Source: Paragorgia papillata (lineage: Eukaryota > Cnidaria > Anthozoa > Scleralcyonacea > Coralliidae). Taken from it: a DNA stretch of 64,000 nt. Each line of letters begins with the position of its first letter. Within the stretch, counting starts at the first letter, position 1. Location of the stretch: the NCBI GenBank assembly GCA_035771165.1, contig JAWNZC010000314.1, forward strand, positions 5,044,001 to 5,108,000, given 5' to 3'. Below are positions 33,235-45,150 of this stretch, one piece after another. The notes below the pieces were generated by a model. It saw only the letters and a list, made by a program, of their open reading frames with translations, was not told where the DNA came from and ran no database searches. The translations under genes were made by a program, and so were the position numbers.

Positions 33235-33475
33235 TCAGAGTTCGAAGGTCAGAGTTCAGGGTTTAAAGTTCAGAGTTCAAAGTTTAGAGGTCAGTGAGTG
33301 CAAAGTTCAGAAGTCGGAGTTCAAGAGTTGGACTTCAGGGTTCTGGGGTCAGAGTTCAAAGTTTAGAGGTCACAGTTCAGGGGTCAAAGTTCGGCAACAG
33401 ACTTCAAAGTTCAAAGTTCAGAGTTCAAAATTCAGAGGTCAGAGATCAAACTTCAGAGGTCGGAGTTCCAGGGGG
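33235..33475. repeat. degenerate AGTTCA / AGGTCA repeat array, unit A
   Basis: Dense direct repeats of RGKTCA hexamers, many spaced by one base (AGGTCAGAGTTCAG). Preserved in unit B at 48147-48360. About 2.7 kb 3' of the IL-17-like gene. Frames through it are low complexity. Confidence 0.8.
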
Positions 33476-33479
33476 TCCG

Positions 33480-34600
33480 TGAGTTCAGTTAAGTTAGGAA
33501 CGCAAACGAATTAACCAAACTTTTTGCTAAATGTCTTATTACAAAATTTGATCAAAATACATTTCTTTCTAATAAAAAAAGCTTACTATTAAACAACCTT
33601 TTTAAATAACCGTTAACATTAGCAGTAGAAAATTGTTATTATACTACACTAAGTACTGTTATACCACATATAACTTCAGTGCCTGCAGTAAATTTAAACA
33701 TGTAACAAACAATTTAATTTTATGGAAATCAACATTTTAAGTCATTGTATGGTTATACTTCAACAACACCCCAAGATGTATTATTTAATTAAGAGTTTAA
33801 TTCACATTCGCGGTCGTCACTAAAAAGGATATAAAAATGACCCTCCCAGTCTTCCCACCGCTTTTCCAAAATATGCCGTCAAATATGTTTTTCAAAAAGC
33901 TAGGCGGTAAACCAAATTTCTGACTAGTTTGTCGTCCCGCTTCCTTGTTTCAGAACTAATGATGGGAAAATAGACGGACAAATTGAAGATGGAAATCTTT
34001 TCGTTTACCGGACTATAAAACACCTAACGACGAGTTTCTTGTCTAAAATTTTGCCGAGCAATTATGCAATTTTAAATATCTGTGTCAACAATCTGGTCCT
34101 TAGGTATCGGTCAGCGACCATTACCATTAGCAGAAGGACCTATAAATGCCGCCATTTTGATACTGAAAATGGTTACACTTTTCCCAACTCAAACGTAATA
34201 GCGGAGCACGCAGTCCAGTTATATATAGGTCAGTGTAATTGCTCTTCGCAGGATAACTCAAAAAGACCCTCCCAGTCTTCCCGTACGGCTTTTCCAAAAT
34301 ATGTCGTCAAAGTTGTTTTTTTCAAAAAGCTAGGCGGTAAATCAAATTTCTAACTAGGGTTAAGTTGTGGTTAGGTTATTCAGAAGATTGCTAAAATCTT
34401 GACATTCACTAAAGCTTGACGACACATATATCTTGGAAAAGCCGCGAAAGGACTGCGAAGGTCGTTTTATATATAGGCCATCCCTTTTAGTCACGACCAA
34501 GCTTCGCGTCTCCGGCAAACGGCATGTCATTCGTCATCATACAGCCGTTTCTCGATATAATAGTTATTTTACGTTATTGTTTAACGTGAGAAGTCTCCTC
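33480..34600. other. unit A, non-coding
   Basis: AT-rich. Contains two direct copies of a segment with CCCTCCCAGTCTTCCC, GCTTTTCCAAAATATG and TCAAAAAGCTAGGCGGTAAA at about 33840 and 34262; unit B has one at 49190. No gene. Confidence 0.5.
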
Positions 34601-34605
34601 TCGAT

Positions 34606-35003
34606 TAGTCTCCTTCGCAGACCGAGGGGTGTATCCCTCCAGAAAAAGTGTACGAGATTTTTGGGATTTTCAAAGTCCCGTGGGATTTGTTTGGGATTTT
34701 GGGGGAATTTTTTGAGATTTTTAGTGATTTTTTGAGATTTTTGCGGATTAGTTTTGAGATTTTTCGGATTTTCGGATTTTTAAAGGTGTACGAGATTTTT
34801 TGGAGTGATATACACCCCTCGTCACAGACATCAGTTGGTGGCACGTTCTTAACACTTTACTGCGCATGGTTGCCGGCATTTGGCAATTACTTTTACTCTG
34901 GCTAACTCCAGACGATTTTACTCGTCAAGTGGAGACCTCCTGGGAATCTGCCCGGTAAAGGGTTAAGCAAGCCATAAGAACGTCCGCGAACGAGGCCACT
35001 GTA
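34606..35003. mobile_element. Mutator-type MITE, unit A only
   Basis: 398 bp bounded by a perfect 9-bp duplication CCTCTCGAT (34597-34605, 35004-35012); unit B keeps one copy near 50227. It includes a nested inverted pair GAGGGGTGTAT / ATACACCCCTC around a GAGATTTTT-rich stretch. Confidence 0.75.
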
Positions 35004-35044
35004 CCTCTCGATATTTGTTATATGATAACTGTATTGTATAAACG

Positions 35045-35341
35045 TAGTCAATCGAGATATGGTCTGGAAACTCAGCTAAAGTCTTTGGTCTATCTTTTTG
35101 TTCGCCTTTATGCATTTTTGTGCACGGTGCACGGTCACTGAACACATTGTATTTTAGTATAATGAACGAATTGTCCAATAGCAACGTTTCAGTTCAATCA
35201 CTCAACCGTGCTATATAAATATTAATAAACCTAAAACAAAGGATGTGCACGGTGTAAGGTACGGTTCAACATAAAATCACAGCTCATTATAGGCGCTTTG
35301 AAGTTTGCCGAGTTTCCAGACCATATCTCGATTGATTTTGG
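35045..35341. mobile_element. hAT-type MITE, unit A only
   Basis: Perfect 8-bp duplication TATAAACG (35037-35044, 35342-35349) and inverted ends TCAATCGAGATATGGTCTGG. Unit B has the uninterrupted site TATAAATG near 50260. Confidence 0.8.
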
Positions 35342-36177
35342 TATAAACGAATGTTAAATTGTATTACAGTATATAAACTAATTATTAAACTGTATTGTAC
35401 TGATAAACCAATGAATGTTATTACTTCTTATACAGTAAACACCAGCTATTAAGAACTTACATGTTACCAAACTAGCCTGATTTAGGTTCATAATTAATTT
35501 GATATCTAACAAAAATTAGGATGTAAGGTCAGAAAAAAAAATCGAAATTATTTTGCAGTACCAATTAACAAAAATTGTGAAACTGTATACTATATGTCTA
35601 ATTTGTAGTACCATTGGTTTGATACCAATTCTTATAGAATGCGGGTTGTTAGTAGAGCGTAAAAGGAATAAAGGAATAAAAAACCCTAAAAGAACTGCAA
35701 ATACGCTGATAATATATTCCTTTCTTTTCTAACCCACCCCCCCCCCCCCACCCCACCCCTCCTCACTTTTTTACATATTGTCCTCATCTGAGGAAGCGAT
35801 AGAATAAGTGACAATTAGACAACGAGCCCGAGTTGTCTATGATTGATAGTCGACGAAGTAATCGAAGCTGAGTTGACTATCGTTCATAAACAACGAGGAC
35901 GAGTTGTCTAATTGTTTTAGTATAAACCAACTAGCCGGACAAACTACCGTATTATTTTAAAGAAACAAACTGAAACCTCAAAAAAATAAACGTGAGTTTT
36001 CTGCCATTATTTTTATTAAAAACTGAACTGTTTTGCTACTAATGGTCTATCACCAATAGACAGTGAGTAGCTAAGCTAATCAGGCTGCATACAGTATATA
36101 AGATGTAATAACCCACTAATTAGTTTATACTAAACTCTGATATTCTGAGGAGGTTATAAAAGTCTTCTTAAATTTTC

Positions 36178-36600
36178 TTATCCAGTAAAAACAAAAGCGA
36201 TTGGAGATGTTTTTTGTTTCCATACCCAAACTTTTTCTCCTGTTTTCTGATCACATTGCTGAACTAGTACTTGATGGGTGTAGCTGACAGGTCGGCACGT
36301 AATGCGACTGCAATTAGGACACTTTGCCACAGCCAACGCTCTTGGTTTTCGTCCAGAGTCGGTGTCTTCGGCCCAATACCAAGGACATTTTGTCGTTCCT
36401 GCATTTTGTGTGCCCACGCTCGATCCAATTGTCCCCAACGGAAGCGCGAAGCCGATGGATGTTTCTTTGATGAAGGAAAATGTTTTGCGGTAGTAGCCAA
36501 TTTTGTTTCGTTTGGTTGCTATAGACTTTGCACTACATCGCTTCCCGTTTAGTGGAAGAGCATAAAGTGTGACGAAAAATGATAGGAAGAGAGAGAAAAG
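36178..36600 (-). CDS. IL-17-like copy A, exon 2
   Basis: 423 bp after acceptor CATGTTTTCTAG, encoding 140 residues and the stop. The frame has no internal ATG; simple ORF callers start it at a TTG and miss 54 residues. Confidence 0.85.
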   Translation of the reverse strand, partial: LFSLFLSFFVTLYALPLNGKRCSAKSIATKRNKIGYYRKTFSFIKETSIGFALPLGTIGSSVGTQNAGTTKCPWYWAEDTDSGRKPRALAVAKCPNCSRITCRPVSYTHQVLVQQCDQKTGEKVWVWKQKTSPIAFVFTG

Positions 36601-39600
36601 CTAGAAAACATGATGTGAAGAGTATGTTGTTAGTTTTATGCATGTTTAATTACATTTTTATATAAAATAGAGTGGTTTATTGATTTTTCCGCCGCTAATA
36701 AAATCGATAATCTCACATTCACATAGCCTGCGTAGCCGGCGCTGGGGATTGGGACGGACAGTGAAAGGAGCGCCTGCAGTCGCCCATTGTTATTTTTCGT
36801 GTATAGCCTTCGCCGGCCGCTCGCAATCTATTGGTTGACACGCTAATGACCTATCAATCAAAGAGAGTTTGAATTTCCGTTGCAGACGTTGGCGAAGAGT
36901 TCGCGAAGCGTTGGGAAAATGTTGCGTTGTTGCCTTGCATAGTAGAAGGAAACGAGTTCAAAATAAAACTGAGATTGAGAAGAGAGTGGCCATAAGGCAG
37001 CTGCATGTGCATCCGAAGGAAAATGTTTATTCGCTGGTTTCCCAACTGTTAATTACGGTAAGATTTTCACGCAAGACGTGGCCCCTTCGGCTTAAACGGC
37101 GAGTATTAAACTGAATTGTCTGACATTGGCTTGAGCGAGACCACATTTATAATTGCTTCAAAAACTCATTAATAATTCATGAGGAAAACACAAAGGAAAT
37201 CAGTACCATGTCCGTGGTTTTATACCTGATAAAACTTCTTGACGTCAGAAAGAATACTAATGAACATACAATTTTATATAAAGAATACTAATGAACATAC
37301 AATTTTATATAAAGAATACTAATGAACATAACATCCAATAACGAATCGTTTTTGAAGCCATTCAAAACACTCGCATCACATGTTTTATCAGATCTAAAAC
37401 ACTCGGGCTGCGCCCTCGTGGTTTTAAATCTGATAAAACACTCTTGCTTGTGTTTTAAATATTACTTATGCAATTGCATTTGATTCGAATCAGTGGGATC
37501 TACTCTACTCAGGCGTACTTCTCCGGCTGCATTGGCCATCAGCACCAGTTGTCAATGGAAAATAAAATTCGCTATTTAATTTAACTATTATTGATACGCG
37601 TGAGAATGTCGCGGGATGTCATGATTATATTATTGATCGTCATAGTCGTTACATACACATGTTTTATAACTAATAGAAAATAATCTGTCTGAGCTTTCTG
37701 TAGCCCACTCAACATAAATTGTTTAATTATTTAAAGGGTCTTTAAAAGATTCATTGCAGTGAACGCTATTAACTGTAAACCAGCCAACATATACTAGCAA
37801 CAGCAAAATAATATGTTGTCGGACGACCCAGGGTGCATTCCATGTAGGTCACGCCGAAGATTTTCGGTGTGAGTTTCAAAAGTGCTCGGTGTGCTGGTGC
37901 ACAATCACACTGCGGTCGGCGCACATATATACAGCCATACAAATATGTAAGTCAGTGGGGGGTGCCGGCGCCAGCGTTCGTTTTGACCTCCCTTGGCGCA
38001 GCACCTGAACACCAGTGGTTTATCTTCGGCGTGGGGTTGAAATGGAATGCACCCAGACGGACGCTGACATAGCAAACATATACCACACAAATTCCTGAAC
38101 CAAGAATGCACTGATACACACACTCATTCATAACTGTACTATTTTAGTTAATTCTAGATACGTGTTTTTTTAACGGAGTAAATATTCGATCAACTTTGAA
38201 ATTGACAACTTCCAAAAATACACTGTTTTATATAATTAGGGGGCGGCACGAAAAATAACAATAGGCGCCTGCAGGCGCTCCCTTTCCCGATCACCCCAGC
38301 GCCGGCTACGCAGGCTAACATTCACATGTGTCGAGTATTACGTGAACGCATTAGAGTATACTGCTCTATATTTTTGTGTGGAAATAGGACAATTTTTTTA
38401 TATAATAAACAGAACAATACATGGATGTTTGGAAATAAGTATAGGTTATTTTGAGGCCACGAGGGGATATGTGATTTATTCTCACACATATCCCCTCGTG
38501 GCCTCAAAATAACCTATACTTAATTTTCACATGGGCGAGGTTGACAGGAGTCACAATTGAAAAGAAATATTGAGGGGAATATTAGAGGGGAATATTAGAG
38601 AGGAATATTAATCTATTGTTTTGCCATTGTTATCAGGGGCTATTGAATATATTCCCCGAAAAGAACAAAGGAAACCGAGCCATGTGAAAATTAAAAGAAA
38701 TTATTTCTCGTGTTGAACAGGATATCTCACTCCTTCGCTTTGCTCACTTGCGAGATATCCTAGATAACACTTGAAATAAATTTCATATTTCCGCACATCC
38801 ATGTATTATTCTCTATTTAACAGATCTTTACTGATCTTATAGTCGACTAACAGAATAAGAAGATATATCAATAATATATGAGAAAAGCATGGTATGAGAA
38901 TTTATAATAAATCTTTGCAAATCTTCGATACACATAAATAACAAAATAGAAAATAATAATAACTACTTAATAACCGAGAGTGAGGTCTTTACGGTACAAT
39001 ATTAAACCGAGGTCTTGCGAGGTTAAAGGGTATTAGCAATAAAAATTAAGTTTGTTTCATTTGAAAGAACTCATCAAATGGTATAAGAAGACCTTTTACA
39101 ATTTTTCCGTATCTGTTTTGGTTTTGGAAATATTTGGACCAAAGACAGCCTGCTGTCCGCCATCTTGGAATTATTTTCGATATGCATGTGACATCATAAC
39201 TTAAAGTGAAATTTTTATCTTGCCAACCTTATGACATTATGAGCTAGAAACTCGATTTTGTTGCGCTATTTCCATTTTAAATTGACGCACAACATTTAAA
39301 AAGCCTTTCGTGGAAATTTGGTCACCCACGGAGTAGTTTCATCAGGTTTACCCTGCTTGTGACGTCACCAATTTCCTAGTTAATTAGACCCAATATTACA
39401 ACAAGATGGCGGACAGCACGCTGTCTTTGGTCGAAGTATTTAAAAACACAAGAAAGATACAGAAAAACTACAAAAGATCTTCTTATACCATTTGACGAGT
39501 TCTTTCAAATGGGACAAATTTATTATTAAGTAGTTTATTATATGGCACTTTTTATTTCAAAATCAATCTTGTATTTCTTGGTCTTCGCTTCCTTTAACTT

Positions 39601-42488
39601 CGTCAAAACACCGAACTAGCGTTATTTTCTTCTGTTTCTTTCTCGTCTGGATACTAGAATTTACTTTTATAATGTTCATCGTCGTCTATTTCATCTATTT
39701 TCACCGTTTTTCGGCAATAAAAGTTTCTTATTAGGATTTTTTGTTTGTTTCCAATCGTAGGGCATTAACAATTTTCATAATGCCCGCGAGCATTACGGAG
39801 AAATCTCGCCCCGTCAGCAACCAATCACAGCGCGTGATTTTACCGGAAGTAATCCGTGCCATATAATAATTATAAGTAATAACATGACTTGAGGGAAATT
39901 AGCGATTAAATTTCCCCGCCGCCGAGGGAAGATTTGTGAAATTTACAAATCTTCCCAAGGCAAAGGGGAGATTTAATCGCTAATTTACCGAAAAGTCATG
40001 TTATTAGTTTGTAATATTATGATCGCCGAGGAAAACTTTGAGAATCTTACCGTCAGGAAATTTAAATGGTTGGTCAGAGAAGTTGCATCTAATTTTCCCG
40101 TGCATGTTGATGAGGGAAAATATGTATGCAAGCGGGAAATTTAGAAGAAGACAAAGGATTTCTTTGTCTTCTAATTTTCCCTCATCGACATGCACGGGAA
40201 AATTAGAAGACAAAGGAAAAATTTCCCTCTTGCATGAGCAATGAGGGAAATACGAGGTTTACATTCCCTCGGAGAACAAAAGAATCCGAGGCGATCGTGG
40301 TATTATAATATATAAAAGGCAGTGTAGTCTACGATGGTCAAATCTTGATATTGATGCCTCCCCACGCAAGCAATTAATTTCATTTACAAAGATTCTTTTC
40401 TATACAAAGAACATGAACAGTTCAACTGAACCAAATATGGTAGTTTACTGCATATAGGCGTAGGGGGACAAATTTGTAGGGGGGGAGGCCAAAAATTTGC
40501 CCGACGGACTGAAACAAAAAGTGCCCGACTTCTCATATCATATGAAATACAATCTAATCAGCATGCACAATAGTTCATACAACACTACTTGCACAATATG
40601 GCATACTATAAATCTATATATGTGTTCCTATGGCTATATATATATTTACAAATATTGATTAAACATTCATTTCTTTTGAATTTTCCGTATGAATTAATGA
40701 TTTGATAAAATAAACTTAAAAATAAAAGGATATTAGTTTTTGTCATTAGTAACAACTTAGATGTTTCAAGCACGGAATACAAAACTCACGGAATACAAAA
40801 GTAAATCGGTTCGGGATGTGGTTTAGTAACGGTTTTTGGATTTGATCGTGTTGCATATAGTAATAATTATAGCATATTTAGCCTTAATATATTTCCTCCG
40901 GCGGAAACAAACAATTACACAAATATTACCATATTTGTAGCGAGTTGGAATTAAGGCTGTGATACTTTAACCTTTCCTATACGACTCTTAAACAAAGTGT
41001 TCATCATTTAGACTTAACAATTTGATAAGCCTGCATGTATAAGCTTCGGCTCCTCATTGTAAATGTTTATAAAGATCGGCCGCTAATATTTTAACTACGA
41101 CTTAAAAAGTCATTAATAATTTCAGTACCATGTCCGTGGTTTTGATAAAGAATCTTCTTGATTTACATAAACTTTAGCTTTGATTTTCTCGGCTTAGACA
41201 ACGTTATTTTTCAAAATTACTACGCCAATGAACTTACCAAATGGATCGTTTTTAAAGCTATTCAAAACATTCGCAGTACGTGTTTTATCTGCTCGTGTCT
41301 TAAATATTGCATAAAATCAGTTCTTCTAAAAGTTGGGATTTGATTTCAACAGGAACAAATTAAGCAATCACGTAATTATTTACAGAGTTTACTCGTAGGC
41401 GGTAGGCAGTTCGAGTCAGGGCTGCGAGACAGGTTAATTCCATAGTTTGTTTAAAAATACACGTTTCAGCGGATTCTTACAGGATATTCCACTTGACAAT
41501 TGCAAGATCTTTGTGTATATATATAACTTATGTACCCATTCGCTCTGGTCTATTGGGTTTACATAAGAATAATAATATTAGATATTACATGTTAGTAGGC
41601 AGTAGTCACGAAAATTATACAGAGTCTATTATATCAATGTTTACTCGATAAATTCGTTTGTTTTCGCAATAAATTCATAAGTTAAACATATTTTTATAAT
41701 ATTAATGCGATACATAACACTCTATCATATATCTTGACAAGTTTTATCGCTTACTCCATATTTCTAAGTATTCTACAAACAATAAATATTATATAAAAAA
41801 CAACCCAAAAATACATTTAAAAATTACTCAAATCTAGGATAGTACTTTAGATAAAATTTGTAGGTTTACACCATGTTGTTCTGAAATATTTAATTTCTGA
41901 TAATATAATAATTGTTAAAATATTTGTATTTAGTTATGTTTAGTTGACTACTAGTAATTGTGTCAATTGATTTGTTATTGCATGTTGTCAATTTATATTA
42001 AGGGGATTTATTTAAGATGTATTACATAGTTTTATTAAGTAGTCTAATATATTGTAAAAATAGCTATATGTACGACACGCATGCTCAAATTGCCTGAAAG
42101 GGGGACATTGTAAAGGGATTAGTTAGTAGAGCAGGGTGTATCAGAGAGTAACATAAAATAAGACGATTGGAATCCGAGATCGCAACCGACAGACCGATTG
42201 AGACGAATGCTCTGCGTGCGATCTGAAGTATTGATCTGTAAGACTTTCATGTAATAAAGAGATAGAAAACGATAGATATACAGTCCCCAGTCTTCGAAAC
42301 CGGCGTGAGTTAAGTTCTCCTGATTGCTTCGTGGAGAATTTTACGAGAATAATAATAATCTAGTAAAATCTAATAAAATTTAGTAAAATTTATACTAATT
42401 TAGTATAATCTAGCTTGGATAACATGCAACAATTGGAAAAAAAGCTTGCATTAGTACTTACCAAAAATTTTGCAACTGTGTTATACAT
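36178..42488 (-). CDS. IL-17-like cytokine, copy A
   Basis: Two exons: 42488-42462 and 36600-36178, with a 5861-bp phase-0 intron; 149 residues. Exon 1 gives MYNTVAKFL; exon 2 continues the hydrophobic signal peptide (LFSLFLSFFVTLYA). The mature part carries the IL-17 signature: CPWYWAEDTD, RKPRALAVAKC, PNCSRITCRPV, the QVLVQQC strand, then WVWKQKTSPIAFVFTG and stop. IL-17 proteins are secreted cystine-knot dimers that signal through IL-17 receptors. Six cysteines are in the mature region, but the C-terminal GCxC of bilaterian IL-17 is absent. The family call rests on C-P-W-x(5)-D...R-x-P...A-x-C...C...C-x-P-V. Confidence 0.8.
36724..38317. mobile_element. Mutator-type element, unit A only, in the IL-17-like intron
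   Basis: 1594 bp, ends TAGCCTGCGTAGCCGGCGC and its reverse complement, 9-bp duplication ACATTCACA (36715-36723, 38318-38326). Unit B lacks it at about 52361. No transposase frame is visible. Inside are an ATTCATGAGGAAAACAC element (about 37160), two or three direct copies of AAGAATACTAATGAACATA, and frames without known domains. Confidence 0.75.
38440..38690. mobile_element. foldback insertion, unit A only
   Basis: Contains near-perfect arms TATAGGTTATTTTGAGGCCA and the reverse (38440-38520); unit B reads straight through (TTGGAAATATGAAATTATTT at 52470). Confidence 0.6.
38965..40305. mobile_element. nested foldback elements, unit A only
   Basis: 1.34 kb replaced in unit B by an AAT run. Includes a foldback at 39035-39545 whose inner arms carry AAGATGGCGGACAGCA, another at 39895-40010 (GATTAAATTTCCCC / GGGGAGATTTAATC) and arms of TCTAATTTTCCC words at 40085-40225. 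No gene. Confidence 0.55.
41848..42402. mobile_element. LTR-like insertion, unit A only
   Basis: About 550 bp absent from unit B, close to IL-17-like exon 1 and inside the intron. A polyadenylation-like TAATAAAG at about 42253 follows a GAGAGTAACATAAAATAAG segment, and the flanks share TAGTA. It could be a solo LTR; terminal bases are unclear. Confidence 0.3.
42462..42488 (-). CDS. IL-17-like copy A, exon 1
   Basis: 27-bp coding exon (nine codons, MYNTVAKFL) ending at donor GTAAGT, phase 0. Found because the other unit conserves it at 55205-55231 and it supplies the missing start of the signal peptide. Confidence 0.75.
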
Positions 42489-42623
42489 TTTCAGTTTGGA
42501 ACTTGCAAGTATGCTTTGATAACAGATTTCAGTTCAGTCGACTAAGGAGTTGATTATGTTTTTGTATAATATAATCGTTTAGCAGATTATAACTTTGTTA
42601 CAATTTTGGTCGTACTTTTGGAG

Positions 42624-42633
42624 TATATATATA
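42624..42633 (-). promoter_or_regulatory. candidate TATA box, IL-17-like copy A
   Basis: TATATATATA about 136 bp upstream of the ATG, conserved in unit B (55363-55370). The surrounding 450 bp upstream are also well conserved between units. Confidence 0.35.
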
Positions 42634-42639
42634 CACGAG

Positions 42640-43530
42640 AATATTTAAATATAGGAAGAATATTCAAAAAAGAACTGACGTTTTTGCAATGGTATGTATA
42701 TCCATGAGAAGACCTGTATATCTTTTGCTGAAGGAAACATTGGTCCGACCGCGCCTTTTTGTTCAACGTAAAATTAAAAATTAACTTCTTTGGAAAATTA
42801 CAAATAATTGCTCGCATTGATATCACATGAACACTTGAAATCAAGGCAGAATACTCCAGACGTCTAAATTTAGCATCCGCTTAAGTACTTGTAAGTCTTT
42901 GATGCATATTATTAGAAATAATTTTTATACAGGTATAATATAAAGTTACGTGACACTTTAGCCATAGGAGTAAAGATCCTATTGGATCATCATCCCATCA
43001 TGATACCAAACCACGAGGATATTTTGACGTTTGTATTTACTGATTATAGCGCTATTCACTGCTCAAATATTTCAACCACCCCCAGTATTTTTAAAATTTT
43101 TAATTGCGCATTTAAAGAGACTTACAAAGAGCCTTATAGTGCGTCAAAACAGATCCCTTCCAGTCCCTCGCCCTCATCTACAACACAAATTGCTGTAATG
43201 TAATTGCAGAGCGGTTTGAAGGTGGGTCCAACCTATTGTAAAACTCTTAGTGTTGTAGAGATTCTATTTCAATCTTTTATACTTCCCAAGCTATAGTCAC
43301 TTGGGAACTATTTTACTTATTTTGGTTATATATACCACGTAGAATGGTATACAGTTTCGCATGCATGGTTAAAATTGCTAGAAGCAAGCCATGCATTCCT
43401 AATCCACTTCCATGTGCAATGTTGTATGTATACTGATCAATCTATACAAAATTAAGAGTCCAACTCAATGTGATTGCAAAAATTGACAATAATCAGGATA
43501 CATGCAGTCGCTGACATTTTAATCTTTGCT
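42640..43530. other. conserved upstream region of IL-17-like copy A
   Basis: Collinear with about 55370-56540 in unit B. A 73-codon frame at 42982-43203 is broken in unit B, so it is not coding. May hold regulatory DNA. Confidence 0.5.
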
Positions 43531-43962
43531 TTAAGACCCCGTTTACACAATGCCGGTACAATTTGAAAACGAAACAAAATCATGCCGGTGCATGTGTAAA
43601 TACAGGCTAAAAAGTCTTGCGTTTACACGGTGCCGGTATAATATAATGACGGATTAGCATGTGACTATTCTCTTAATTCCAATGAGAATTGAGAAGACTT
43701 TGTGAATACTGCTGACCCGAATACTGTTGTCGTATATATCCTGATTACCGCCATCAAACTGTATAGAGATTAGTGGTTATATACGGCACGGGCGTTTACA
43801 CCATACCGGTTAGTGTTCCGTTTTCATTTCATGCCGTCAAGGAACCCGTCTTCATTTTGTGCCGTTTTCATGTCATTTTTGTGTCAACGCAAGGCCTAAA
43901 TGGCATGATTTTGTTCCGTTTTCAAATTGTACCGGCATCGTTACTGAAATGGTGTCTAAGAG
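43531..43962. mobile_element. Harbinger-like MITE, unit A only
   Basis: Ends AGACCCCGTTTACACAATGC and the imperfect reverse at 43930-43960; arms share GCCGGTACAATTTGAAAACG. Unit B has the empty site at about 56545 (TTTTAATCTAAGAGCATGC). Confidence 0.65.
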
Positions 43963-43997
43963 CACGCATGCGCCATTTCCCATTGACTATAATATAA

Positions 43998-44222
43998 AGC
44001 CGTAATCAAACGAGAACGCAAGTCATCGCAAGTTGGCAGTCACAAATTTCTGTGGCGGTCGTTCGAACACCCAAATTAACAAAATAAAGGTTTCATGAGT
44101 GTTTTAAACAAGTTTTAACTTTGTCACGGTACATAATATTTTCGGGAAATTATTCAGAGAGATAGCGTGAAATAGCGTGACTGCCAACTTGCGATGACTT
44201 GCGTTCTCGTTTGATTAGGGCT
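43998..44222. mobile_element. Harbinger-like MITE, unit A only
   Basis: 225 bp, ends AGCCGTAATCAAACGAGAAC / GTTCTCGTTTGATTAGGGCT, with TAA on each flank (43995-43997, 44223-44225). Empty site in unit B near 56575 (GACTAATAAGATG). Confidence 0.8.
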
Positions 44223-44399
44223 TAAGATGTTTTTCAGCTTGTTTTTAACCATTTCCCATTGGTGGATTTCCCATGTGACGATTAGTGAAAATCGTCTTTG
44301 AGAGTTGGCACCACCCAGAAACTGACATATAGGTTATTCATTTATTATCAGTATAGAATACAGATACAAATCTATTTAAGAATTATTTAAACACATGCA

Positions 44400-45150
44400 G
44401 TAGTAGTCTATTCAACTATCTACAGTTGTTGGCGTTTTTTGTGAGTTTTTTTTGTTTTTTAATGGTAGTGTTATATAGAAGACTACTTTAATAATTACAT
44501 ATTAATTCTATTACAATTTGTCACCATGCAAATATTCAAATAAATAAAACGGTGATTGTCGTGGCAACAAATTTAAATACAGCATGGGAAAACGTATTGT
44601 ATTAACCATGGTGAATGGCTATACTGTATAGTTCTGAAAAGAACTGTTTGGAACTTAGTAGTAGAATAATAATAAAAGAAATGGCCGAGCTTAGTAAATA
44701 CATACTGTACATTATAATGCTGTATTTAAAAATCACGGTTGAGTCTAATAACTAATCTTTTAAAACCGCCCTAAAGTCTTCTCTGTTGAGGTAGAAAAGC
44801 ACCCCAGACTACGGACTGAATTAACCCCTTTATATATTAAAAACTTTTCTAATTGTGTGCGGTTTTGGGAACGAAAGTATAAAAATACATTGTTGTACTT
44901 TTTAAGTTATAACACTCTCAACCAATAATTAGCTAGCAAGTGTTTTGCTCAATTTTAATTCCTTCGAACTCTTCTAATACTCTGGCCTGACCAAGATTTC
45001 TCGAACTCTAAATTGTTTTGTGGTGAGTTGTCGACACGTTGAGGCCTGGACCTCTCCCTGTGCTGAATAAAATCGTCTGGATGAAATACTAAAACTCCTC
45101 TTCAGGCTTCAAAGTGTTAAAGCACATGCATGCAGTCACAGACCAATGGT
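44400..45150. other. unit A, non-coding
   Basis: AT-rich, matched in part by 56760-57340 in unit B. Holds a copy of the TTAACACTTTGA MITE at 45033-45120. No gene. Confidence 0.45.

Noticed and set aside
42982..43203. 73-codon plus-strand frame in unit A
   Set aside because: The matching stretch in unit B (about 55750-55960) has indels and frame breaks, so the frame is not conserved.
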